Both the position numbers and the translations under genes were made by a program. DNA of 64,000 bases from Moniliophthora roreri (lineage: Eukaryota > Basidiomycota > Agaricomycetes > Agaricales > Marasmiaceae). Of the stretch, positions 1 through 10,027 are shown piece after piece (position 1 is the first letter of the stretch; each line of letters begins with the position of its first letter). The notes below the pieces were generated by a model. The model searched no databases, was not told where the DNA came from, and saw nothing but the letters and a program-made list of their open reading frames with translations. Location of the stretch: NCBI GenBank assembly GCA_001466705.2, contig LATX02000068.1:310001-374000 (forward strand), given 5' to 3'.

Positions 1-3000
1 GGCATGATGCACCTTTGCGCTCAGCCGAAACGTGCGTCCAAATTTCGGCTATGGACTTGCAGTGTACACGCGCTCCTCGTCACGTCCAGTCGACATGGTG
101 TTTAGTGTCATGGATCTCTTTGGTGTGAACTTGGACGTTGCAAGATGAAAGCGACGGTCGCTTCCATTCAGGAGCTCCTGGCGAGGGGAACGTGGTTGTA
201 CACCGCCAATGTGTCCTGACCTCCTCACGAGGTCATAGGGCTGATGTTGTGCGATCTCCCCCGCTCGCCAATGCTTGACCTCAGAAGATGTCGAAAAATC
301 GATTCGTTGACCTCCTACGAGACCCCGGGTTCGATCAGGATTCCGCGCGGGTAGCAACGCCATCACGGCTTGCATTACGGCTCACCTTTTTACGGTTCCT
401 GTTCCGTGCCGCCGATCCTTTCGCTTTTGAATCATTCCAATTTCTAAGTGCGGCAAACACATATATCATTAATGAATCTAGACTACAGAGTACAACATGG
501 TGGGCCTAAGCTACCATAAGTCCCCTCGAATTTAGAGACTCTGTATATATAACGACAATTACCTACAGCAATACTATGTCAGTAAGTTGCCCTTTGTGAG
601 TGAACAGTTCAAGACTTACTTGCTTTGCAACACTTCTAGCTTGAAGTTGCGGCAGAGATCTGCTCATGTAAGTCAGTGACAATGAGATGAGATGGGATGT
701 ATTGACTTACCATGAACAGAATCCAGGAACTTAGAGGAAAAAACTGCTGAAGTTCAAAAGTTAGAGAGGGAGAACGTGGGGTTAGAAGCAAGAGTGTCTT
801 AAAGTCAATCGTCTTTTATGCCACATCAAAAAATCAAACACTGGCAAATATCGGTAAGGGAGGGTACAAAACTGTTGAAGCGGAAGGCTTTACGTGCCGT
901 TGGAGGCTATTGGCTGGGGCCGCCGCTTATATTCTTCGGCGCGCTCGGTTTTGCAGTCATGCCATGCGACTTCTCGTGCCCAGAGTTCCAGACCTCTGAC
1001 GAGCTCAAATCGAGGTCCTCCGAGGTCCCAGCACGATGTCCCTCAACCTCTCGTTCTGAGGTCAAACCGACATCTGACCACTTTGGTGGTGTACGTCACG
1101 GCAACAATGGACCCTTCGAAGGAGTTGCCGACGCTTCCAGAAATGCTGGAGACGAGTGAGCGGGAGAGCGTACGTTCATATAAGAAAAGGCAAAGTCCTT
1201 GCCTTCAAAGTTCTTGGCGGAGGAGGTCTGAACAGATGGCGCACAGACAGAGCACCGAGAGGCGAAATGACCAATTCTGGATATTTCGTCTTTTGGAGCA
1301 AAGCGGCGAAGTAAAACATTGCGCAAAAGAAGTGTATGACGGCCGCGAAATGTGGGTCATAGTCATTGGACGCTTCAAGAATTTCCACCGTGATCTGGAG
1401 AAGTGGGAGACGGTCGAGGTTAGCATTCCCGTCTACTCGGGGTCTGTTTACTATTTGAAAAAAAGATCGGAATGACGGCAAGGGGAATGAGGGACTGGTA
1501 CAAACCGGGGCCATTTTGGCAGGCCCTGCCAAAGATGAGTTCGGACTTGGTGAAATCAGCCGTTTCTTGACTTCTTTCCATGACCTCGACCACCTAATCT
1601 GTCTTTTTGGCTTAGAAACTAGGGCTCTTACATCTGCTATTGGCCTCTATATCTCTTATGGCAACTTTGGTTGTACCTTTTTGAAGCTTAAAGGCCCTGG
1701 ATCCTCTACTTGCGATGAACACTGTCTCAGGCATCCGAACTGGACTTTCAAGACATGCATGACTTCTGCATATTCATTAGCTGCCCTCAGGTCATCAACG
1801 TGGGCCTATGCATTGCTCCGGGCTCTTCCTGTGGTTTTGTTTGTGGTAGGGGTGACTATATGTTTCTGCTTACTTGCATGCTTGGGTATGAATGACGTTC
1901 TCTCGAGCCACTTGCGCATTTCCTGTCCAGAAATCATTTTCCCTGGACTCTTAGAACCTCTTTCCAGCAAACAAGTGTTGTCTTCTGGGTATCCGATCTG
2001 CCTTATGTCGCTGAGTCTCTGTTTTTTTTTTTTTTGGTTCAGCATTGACAAAACTGCGTCTCAGCAAGTCACTTGCAGCTCTATTTTTTTTCCCTGATTG
2101 CATTTCCTGACCCCGGTAGCATTCGCTGTAGCATATACGGTACTTTGGCAATATGAGATTTTGTATTTTGCATTGAACATGGAGACGCCGATTTCACCAA
2201 GTCCAAACTCACATTTGGCGCGGCCTGCCAAATCACCCCCGGTTTGTACCAGCCGCCAGCTCCCGCCCGCATCATTTCAAATATTGCGAAGCGGGTGGGA
2301 AACGAGCCTAGGTCGAGGTATGGAATCCCGATAGCCGAAGGGATGTTTGCGGAAAAGCATGAGTGTCATCGTGTCGGGAGATTGATGAAAGGAAAACCAG
2401 GAACGCGCGCGGAAGAGGTTTGGGATCTTGCCGACAGTAATGACGACCCTAAGGAGGCAGATGAACTTACGAGATTTGTTTTGTAAGGCGTACTTGTTAG
2501 CCAACCAGAGGAAGAAGAGTACGTACGGCCGTCACCGTCACCGTCGATCGCAAGGCAGCTTGTACGGTTATGAGCCCGTACGGACATGCATGGATGTGTT
2601 ATCATTACAATCGGAATGGAATGGATACAATACAGCAAACATGTAACGTTATATACAGCATGGCGAATAAAATTAGTGGTATAACGATACATTCTACGTA
2701 TAGGGTCCCCTCTCCCATCCGAAAAGCGCCGCGACAGCACCGTCGGCAGCGACCACACCCCGTACATACACCTTTTTTTTTTTTTTCTTCACAAAGCATA
2801 GAATATATATCAAACCGACACAGACAGCATACAGAGAAAGAAACATCGAGGACGTGTACATGATCCCCATGACCAAAGCCAGAGATTCGAGATTCATCAT
2901 AATAACATGGAAGAGATATGTATATAGGCAATAGGCAGGGGGTAACCCTCGAGTCAAGAGACAAGGCAAGAAAGGAGGTGACACTATCCACATACAGTAG

Positions 3001-3090
3001 AAAAGGGGGAAATTGAGAGGAGAGACAGAGAGAGAAGGATAGAGAAATAGAAAAGAGAAGAGACAGAGAGGAAATATGTACTCGATTGAT
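1..3090. other. Gene-poor left end, no convincing CDS
   Basis: No reading frame here resembles a known family. A few intron-like pairs occur around 558-717, and a 28-codon heptad-like Leu/Glu stretch at 721-801 ends in a stop, but joining these exons gives a stop codon, so I call no gene. The inverted repeat at 1495-2252 is listed separately. A 14-nt T run lies at 2773-2786. The last few hundred bases probably hold the 3' untranslated region of the cyclin gene on the minus strand. Confidence 0.5.
1495..2252. repeat. Diverged inverted repeat, possible MITE or foldback relic
   Basis: The left arm (about 1495-1565) begins CTGGTACAAACCGGGG. The reverse complement of about 2181-2252 begins the same way, and both continue through TTTGGCAGGCC and GGACTTGGTGAAATC. 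The arms are about 70 nt, with a few substitutions and small indels, and enclose about 600 nt of unique AT-rich sequence. I see no clear target-site duplication and no transposase. It could be a non-autonomous element or an inverted duplication of some other sequence; the inverted arms are seen directly, the element class is inference. Confidence 0.5.
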
Positions 3091-4860
3091 TCATACGATC
3101 GTCCCAGCAATACCAAGCGGTGCATTTGCGTTGATCCCCATCCCCATCCCACCCCAACTCGCAAAGTCCATTGCGCCAGTGAAAAAGCCGGCGTTGGGTT
3201 TGACCTCGGACGACGACAGAAACGGCACAGGGTCCATGGATCCGTCAACAGAGACACCAAATGAACAAGAGCCGTGCTGACTCTGTTCACGAGCGGGCGC
3301 AATGTGGACAATGTGATCCATGGACCAAGGCGTGCTGCAACTCGGACCAAGAGGTCCAAATGAGCACATGTTGTCGTCGAGGAAACTGGACATTTGGATG
3401 GTTCTATCACCACCAGACGAAGATGAGGACTCGGTCGAGGACGGGGAGTAGCTGAGTCCGGGTGTAGGCGGACATGGACTCGAGGAGTATATGGTCGTAG
3501 AGTGCTGGAAGAAGAGTGAGAAGGGAAGAGAGGGTGAAAGGGGGATCTCACCTCGGTGTCAACTTGAGGAGAATACATGTCTGAATCAGAATCCTCTATA
3601 TTGTGATTCCGATGACTGTTTATCCACTGAGTGACGACATTGTTACTTCGCAAGCGTTGGACGCAGCAAGATGAGGAAGCAGAAGCAGAAGCAGAAGCAA
3701 AAGCCTCTGCAGGAAGCGTCGACGCTCTCCTTAATCCTGAACCTGATCTGGCCAACAGTGGTTTCGTGGGCACAGCAGCATTTGCTACTGCAAGAAAAGT
3801 CGATGACGAAGCTGCCGCCGCCGATGAACGAAGATTACTCTCGCTCTGGCACCTCGTGACTGGTTTAGTCGCAGGCGAAGCCTGAGCCGAGGCAGTGGAA
3901 GATGATGGCGACTTGCCGACCCAAAGACGCCATTCGAGGGCATCACCGAGCGCACGTTCACAACGTCCAATCTCCCGCGGGGGAAGACCGGACAATTTTG
4001 CCCATGCGCGGTTAGAGTAACATTTATCCTGTGTAAACTTGGATGCCAGGATGAGAGATGCCAAAAATGCTCTGCGTGGACAAAGCAATGGTGAAGGGAG
4101 AGGGGGCAAGGGGTTGAGAGGCGCACTCGGACCTTTGGGTTTCTTGTCGTCTGCAGTGGGAACCTGACTGCAAGTGACTAGAGTGCCCGAGTTGCTGGAA
4201 TAGCTGGTAGATGACTCTGTGACGGTGACATCGGCATCATCAAGAACCTTGACAGTGTCCATGACATCTTCCGAGTCATTTAGTACAATGGTAGGCAGGC
4301 CGGAGCTTCCCTCGGCAGCAGCGACTTGGCGCTCGTATTCGAGTTCGGCTTCCGTAGCGGGGGCGATCCTGCTAACCAATTCCGGCTCGCCTTTTATGCC
4401 TTGACCGGCCTTTTCCTGGCGAACGAGTTCTGGGATTTTGGGTCGGATAGCTTCGAGATAACACAAGGCGGTCTGTAAAACAGTGCCCGAAGTGCGGGAA
4501 CGCCTGAGAACCTCGTGTACGAAACCTTTGATAGGGACGTTGTTGCGGAGGGCTTCTAGACTCTCGTTGCATTGTGAAGTAGCAGGTGATGATGAAGAAG
4601 AAGATGGTGATTGTTTGGTGGTAGGTGATACGGGCGAAGGTAGTTGAGTATTTCTTTGATGTTGAGTGATGGGAATATGATGGTGGTGGTGGTGATGTTG
4701 TTGATGTTGTTGTTGTAAATTGTCGGCGGAACCGGGAACTGATGCTCGTGATGAGGTTAGAAAAACCACGGGAATATCTTGGGGAAGCCAAATTTCACTA
4801 AGAGACTTTACTGCTTGATCTGGATAATGTATAAAAAGAGTGTGAATATATATATTTTTC

Positions 4861-4907
<47 letters not shown>

Positions 4908-5233
4908 AAAAGAAAAAAAAAAGGTAACCGGAATAGCGGATGAATGGACGTACCGACAAGACTGAGGGCATATTTGCTCTTTTGGGAAGGATCCCGGTTG
5001 AGAGATTGTGGCTGTTTGGTTCGTTCTGATTCGCATGACAAGGTAGGAGTTGGGGAGGGGGATGAAGCGGGAGTACTGAGATATGATGATGATGATGAGG
5101 AGGAGGCAGGAGAGCGAGATGAGAACGAAGAGGCAGATGCTGATGTTGGTAAAGAGTTGTAAGGCTGCCAACGAACTCTAGTGCGAGTGGCCGGTGGAGC
5201 CCTATGGGCGAGAGAGTGAATGGACGGGTACAT
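3091..5233 (-). CDS. PCL/PHO80-type cyclin (CDK regulatory subunit)
   Basis: Three exons: 5233-4954, 4810-3552 and 3504-3091, joined by introns of 143 and 47 nt, give exactly 651 codons (650 aa). The cyclin box is split: an N-terminal part with SEIWLPQDIPVVFLT, then FVHEVLRRSRTSGTVLQTALCYLEAI, a long acidic insertion, then the typical PCL block FLASLILASKFTQDKCYSNR, AWAKLSGLPPREIGRCERAL and EWRLWVG. Pcl cyclins activate the Pho85-type kinase in morphogenesis, phosphate sensing and the G1/S transition; that role is from family knowledge. The flanks are low complexity: a Ser-rich N-terminus, a His/Gln stretch (HQQHHHHHHH), and Ala/Ser repeats with many TCN/GCN codons. Intron 1 holds the 44-nt A/T homopolymer. 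The start at 5233 keeps the longest open exon; a later Met in the same exon cannot be excluded. Confidence 0.88.
4862..4905. repeat. 44-nt poly-A (poly-T on the coding strand) tract inside an intron
   Basis: An uninterrupted run of 44 A on the plus strand, followed by more A-rich sequence to 4921, lies inside intron 1 of the cyclin gene. On the transcribed strand it is a long U tract about 50 nt upstream of the 3' splice site. Its exact length is prone to sequencing error. Confidence 0.9.
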
Positions 5234-5949
5234 ATAATAAAACTTGGATCAGAGTTGGGAGACTGAGAGCAGAAAAATAAAGTGAGATGGGGTGGTTGGT
5301 ATATCGCTACAAAATGGATGAATCAAAGGGGAATAGCGTAAGCATTAGAAGTAGTAGTAGCAACGATGGTAGAGTCGAAGGAGGAGAGAATGGAGAACTT
5401 GAAGACTGCGTTGATGGCTTTGAGGTCTGGTGTGGGCATCCGTATAGCAATTGAGTTGCACATTTCGACCTAGATAGAGTCGAGGCGGAGAGTCTCAAGT
5501 CCTTGTGAGTAAGACTTGGACTATCCGATTTGGGTCTGTCTGCTAGACTAGACCGTGTAACAAGCTAAGAAAAAGGGTCGAGCGTGCGTTCGAGCGTGCG
5601 TATGCAAGGAGGAGAGCGTCGGTCGTCGGTACTTTATGGAGAGGCGATGAACAGGAAGGAGTCAGAGTATTACACATGACTCACCGGCCGGCACTACTGC
5701 TTTATTTGGTAATCATCGGAAGAGCACCGGAGGACCGGGATGCAACATGACTCAAGCACATGCTATAAACACGACAAAATAAAGAACATCACCTTGGCCG
5801 TCGCGACCACACGTTTCGATCGGTCGTTTATGGCCGTCCATGGACCGGTTTTTTAAACGATTCAATTGGTCGGCCCTATAAGAATCTTCGGCTAAATCTT
5901 CCATCCCGCAATTTTATCCCTCTGTCTACACTCTTCCACATCATCCACG
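5234..5949. other. Divergent intergenic region, cyclin / lysozyme-like gene
   Basis: 716 bp between two divergent start codons. It must hold both promoters. No gene is evident. The half next to the plus-strand gene carries the TATA- and CCAAT-like motifs listed separately. Confidence 0.6.
5865..5882 (+). promoter_or_regulatory. CCAAT-box-like and TATA-like motifs
   Basis: ATTGG (inverted CCAAT) at 5865-5869 is followed closely by TATAAG at 5877-5882, about 68 bp before the ATG at 5950. The spacing suits a core promoter of the secreted lysozyme-like gene. Assigned by motif and position only. Confidence 0.4.
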
Positions 5950-7378
5950 ATGAAAGTCCACTCTTTTGCCATTGCCGCTCTTTGCACCGCTATCGTTGTA
6001 GACGCTTCAAACCTCCATGATGTCCGTCACAACGCTCGTCACAGCCGTCTCTCTCGCAGGTCTAGCACTCCCAAATTAGCAAGGCGCTGCAAGAACCGTC
6101 CTCAGGGCCTAGTATGTCTCCATGTTCTCACAGTTAATCAATAGTTATTTATGTCCTATATAGACCCCCTCCCAGCCTCCTGCTCAGCCTCCTGCTCAGC
6201 CTCCTGCTCAGTCTCCTCCCACTGACAACAACAACAACAACACCAGTGGAAATTACGGTGGTGACAATTCTGGCCAGAACAACAACAACAACAGCGGCCA
6301 ACAGAACAGTGGTGGTGACCAGCAGAACAACAACAACAACAGCGGTCAACATAATAACGGACAGCAGGACAACTCTGGCAACAGCGGTAACAACAATAAC
6401 AACAACGGCAACAACAACGGCGCAGGCCCCATCGCTGGTTCCGTCGCCGGTCTCCTCAGTGTCCACTCTGATTGCGGTGACATTGGCGCAACTAGTACGT
6501 TAACATCTAACATAACCCTCCCCTCTTGGCACTCAACCATCACCATCATTCCCACAGAGGACATTACTTCCATCACCGGTCCTAACGGTAACCTCTACTG
6601 GTTGAACTGTGGTCTTGAGGATAGCGGTTGGAGACCTCCCTTCTTTACCTTGGATGATATCAAATTCGCCGACCTTGGCCAAGCTCTCAATGATCCCAAG
6701 TCGCCTTTCCATGCTTGCAAGGACTTTACAGACTTGTTCTACAAGCATGGTACCGAGAATGGCATCCCTCCCATCGTCTTGGCTTCCTTTGCCATGCAAG
6801 AGGTACCCCATCACCGCTTAATTTTCGCCTCTCGTACTCACACGTAATTAGTCTACTTGCAACCCCAACACCGTCGGTGGTGGAGGTGAGATTGGTTTGA
6901 TGCAGTTGACACACGAAAAGTGTGAAGGTGCTTCCGACTGTTTCAACCCTGTACGTATACCATCTTGATACCTTTTATTTTTACACTAAAACTCTTCTTT
7001 CAGGACTTTAACATTGGAACCGGTGCTCGCTTCTTCAAGAAACTCTTGGACTCGAACGGTGGAAATGTTCTCCAGAGTGTTGGCGCTTACAATGGTTGGT
7101 ACCCTGGTATGACCAAGGTAAAAGCAGATTCGTATCACTCTATGCTTCACTTTTTTTGATAATCTCTTTCACAGGACGCGGCTACTGCTGCCCGCCATAG
7201 CGGCTGCTGCCGTTGCCAACAAAACCTTGACTAGTCAGTCGTCCCTATTTCACTGGCATCGCATCTCTGCTGACCGCTTTTTCTTTACAGCCTCTTCCAA
7301 ACCGTCAACGGTTGGTGGCAAAACATTGACGCCTACTCTAACCACCTCGGTGCTTTCTTCAACTTGGATGTCTGCTAA
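5950..7378 (+). CDS. Secreted SLT-fold lysozyme-like protein with Asn-rich linker
   Basis: Seven exons (5950-6111, 6164-6494, 6558-6802, 6852-6950, 7004-7117, 7175-7233, 7291-7378) sum to 366 codons. A signal peptide (MKVHSFAIAALCTAIVVDAS) is followed by a basic stretch, a PPAQ repeat (SQPPAQPPAQPPAQ), then about 80 residues dominated by Asn, Gln, Ser and Gly. The C-terminal half carries the soluble lytic transglycosylase/lysozyme-like fold: SFAMQESTCNP contains the putative catalytic Glu, then GEIGLMQLTHEKC, GAYNGWYPGM and several paired Cys. Related basidiomycete proteins are predicted to cleave peptidoglycan-like or other amino-sugar polymers outside the cell; activity here is inferred. 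The Asn/Gln linker is a flexible spacer and probably varies in length between strains. Confidence 0.87.
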
Positions 7379-7745
7379 AGTATAGGTTATGGGTATTTTA
7401 GATCGTGGACGCTCGCTCTCTTTGCAACCTTCATTTTTCTCAACACTCGGAACGACGTGCCCCCCCCCCCCCCCCCCCCCCCCCCCTCCCGTCCGCTACC
7501 TTTTTTTTTTTTCCTTCCCTTCTAATGACGAGTACTAGTTACCTGTTACCTTAGCCCTCATCTGATTCTGTCCCATACCCTAACCTCACACACACACGAC
7601 AATGAAGAACGTTTTTGTCTAGGTTGACATTGAGTGTCAACCGCTGCTTTACTTTTGCTGGAATATTCTTTATTCGTGAGAAAGTTGAAACCTTGGTGTA
7701 TCTGCGCAAACTCCGAAAAAAATCGATCCCTGGATCCAGGCCATT
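7379..7745. other. Intergenic region with homopolymers
   Basis: 367 bp between two genes on the same strand. It contains the 27-nt C tract (7460-7486), a T run at 7501-7512 and a short CA repeat near 7589-7598. The 3' end of the lysozyme-like gene and the promoter of the PP5 gene must both lie here. Confidence 0.6.
7460..7486. repeat. 27-nt poly-C tract
   Basis: An unbroken run of 27 C, then TCCC and a poly-T tract at 7501-7512, about 80 bp after the stop codon of the lysozyme-like gene. On the minus strand this is a long G run with quadruplex potential. Its exact length may be affected by sequencing. Confidence 0.9.
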
Positions 7746-9883
7746 ATGAGTTCTACGGGTTCTAGCTCTCAAAGTCCTTCTCCCGTATCTACACCACCTT
7801 CTTCAGTTGTTCCTTCTCCTCAGCTTAGTTCTCTGAAATTGGAAGTCAGTGAGGAGGATAAAGCAGCTGCCGCGGAACTCAAGCAAAAGGCAAACAAGGC
7901 CTTTTCGAGCAAGTCGTATACATCCCAAATCTCGAGCTGTGGACATTGATCACACACACACTTTCTCACTAGGTCACGACTTTACCACCGCAATCCAGCT
8001 ATACACCCAAGCTATCGAAAAGAATCCCAACGAACCAACAATATGGTGCAATCGCGCCTACTCGAGAATGAAATTGGAAGAATTTGGGTATGCATTGGCC
8101 GATGCGAGTACGTATCGCCATAGCTTGCAATCCGTTTCCCCATGTCTAATTCGTACGCGACAAACTCCCCCCCCTCCCTCTCTCCCTCCCTCTCTCCTTC
8201 TTCTTCTCACAGCCCAAGCAATTACCCTCGACCCCAAATACGCCAAAGCCTACTACCGACGCGCAACATGCCACCTCCAAATCCTCCAACACCAATCCGC
8301 CATATCCGATTTCAAAAAAGTCCTTGCCCTAGAACCCCATAATGAGACTGTGAGGAATCAAATGGTGTCTACACAAAAACTCGTAAGAAGAATCGAGTTT
8401 GAAAAGGCGATTGAGATGGAGGAGGAAAAGACGGCTGTGGAGAGGTGTAGGGAGATTATTTTGGAGGGTGAGTATGCATTCGAGAGTTTTTGCGTTGATG
8501 GATGATGATTGATTGATGATGATGATGATCTGTAGGAGGCTGTTTTGTCGATCCTAAATACCAAGGCCCGCATCTCCCGCAAGAAGGAGAAAAGTATACG
8601 ATAACATTGCAGTTTATCAAGGACATGATTCAGTGGTTCAAAGATGGCAAAACGCTCACGCGGAGATATGTTTGGGAGATTGTTATGGGTGCCTATGAGC
8701 ATTTTATCAGGGAGGATAGTTTGGTCGATGTAAAGCTCGAGGAAGGAGTGACTTGTGATGTTATTGGTGATGTTCATGGTGTGCTACAACGTTTCCTATT
8801 CGTACGAGGACGGCTAACGGAAATCGGGGGTGACTTGTAGGGCAATTCTACGACTTGCTACATCTGTACTCACTTACAGGCGAGCCAACGGAGAAGCATT
8901 ATCTATTGATGAACGGGGATTTGGTTGATCGGGGGTCTTGGTCTGTAGAAGTTATCTTGACGGCGTTTGCGTACAAGTGTAAGTTTTGATTTCTCCTTTT
9001 TCCGTCTGCTTGGTTCTAATCGGATTGAAGGGCTATACCCCAAACTCATGTATATCAACAGAGGGAACCACGAAGCAAAGGATATGAACAGTACATATGG
9101 GTTCGAGGGCGAGGTGAAGCATAAACACGGAGATCAGACCTACAAATTATTTGCGTATGTGTTTACAACTCGTAAGTTGTCTAGGAATATACCGTGCCAT
9201 CGGCCCCCCCCCCTCTAATTCCAATTCACAGTCCCACTCTCAACCCTCATCCACGCATCCAAACAGCCAAAAACCAAGACTTCTCAGACTATTCTGTCAC
9301 CTCAGGGAATGAAACGATACTTTGTCGTGCATGGCGGTCTGTTTAGTAAAGACGACGTTACGCTCGATGATGTGCGCAGGATTGAGCGTGTAGGTAGGCA
9401 ACCTGGGCAGAGTGGTTTGATGTGCGAATTGCTCTGGACAGATCCGCAGGCGATGCCGGGGAGAGGCCCGTCAAAAAGAGGTGTAGGGATTGCTTATGGA
9501 CCTGATGTGACCAAAAAATGGTGTACAGCTAATGGTGTGACGGGAGTTATTAGGAGTCATGAAGTTCGGCAGAGTATGTCCAATTTTCTCTGCAACGCAA
9601 AAAGGGCTGATGATTATCGGGACTAGACGGATACGAAGTCGAACACGACGGACTTTGCACGACAGTGTTTAGTGCACCGAATTATGTGGACCAGGCTGGA
9701 AACAAGGGCGCATTCGTGAGTTGCAAAGGTACTCTTTGTCGTCATCTTGTCGTTAATACTGCTCGATAGATACGGATCAACGCCGAGGGTGAACAGAAAT
9801 GTTTCCAGTTTGATGCATCGCCGCATCCTCAGATGAAGCCTATGGCTTATGTACAAGGTGGATTAGGTAGCCTCATGATGTAG
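7746..9883 (+). CDS. PPT1: Serine/threonine protein phosphatase 5 (TPR-PPP type)
   Basis: Nine exons (7746-7908, 7973-8107, 8213-8467, 8536-8778, 8841-8978, 9031-9171, 9232-9573, 9627-9715, 9770-9883) sum to 540 codons (539 aa), close to the family's usual length. A Ser/Pro-rich N-terminus precedes TPR repeats ([36 protein letters not shown]), which in this family bind Hsp90 and inhibit the enzyme. The PPP catalytic domain has all metal-site signatures: GDVHG, GDLVDRG, RGNHE, and HGGLFSKDD and RSHEVRQNGYE further on. It dephosphorylates Ser/Thr on Hsp90, its co-chaperone Cdc37 and clients. Intron 1 must be GC-AG: only the junction 7908/7973 keeps the first TPR helix in frame ([12 protein letters not shown]). 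Confidence 0.95.
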
Positions 9884-10027
9884 AAATCTAGTTGTGTAAT
9901 GTATATCTCTACGGTGGATTGACCGAGTTTATATGCTCGATATACTGATCCCACTCGTCGACACTAGACATGGCGAAATCAGTATCTTTTTCTTTCCGTC
10001 GTGAAAATAACTTGAGATGGACAGGCA

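Noticed and set aside
327..338. GGGTTCGATCAGG, similar to a tRNA B box
   Set aside because: No T-stem, anticodon arm or acceptor stem can be paired around it.
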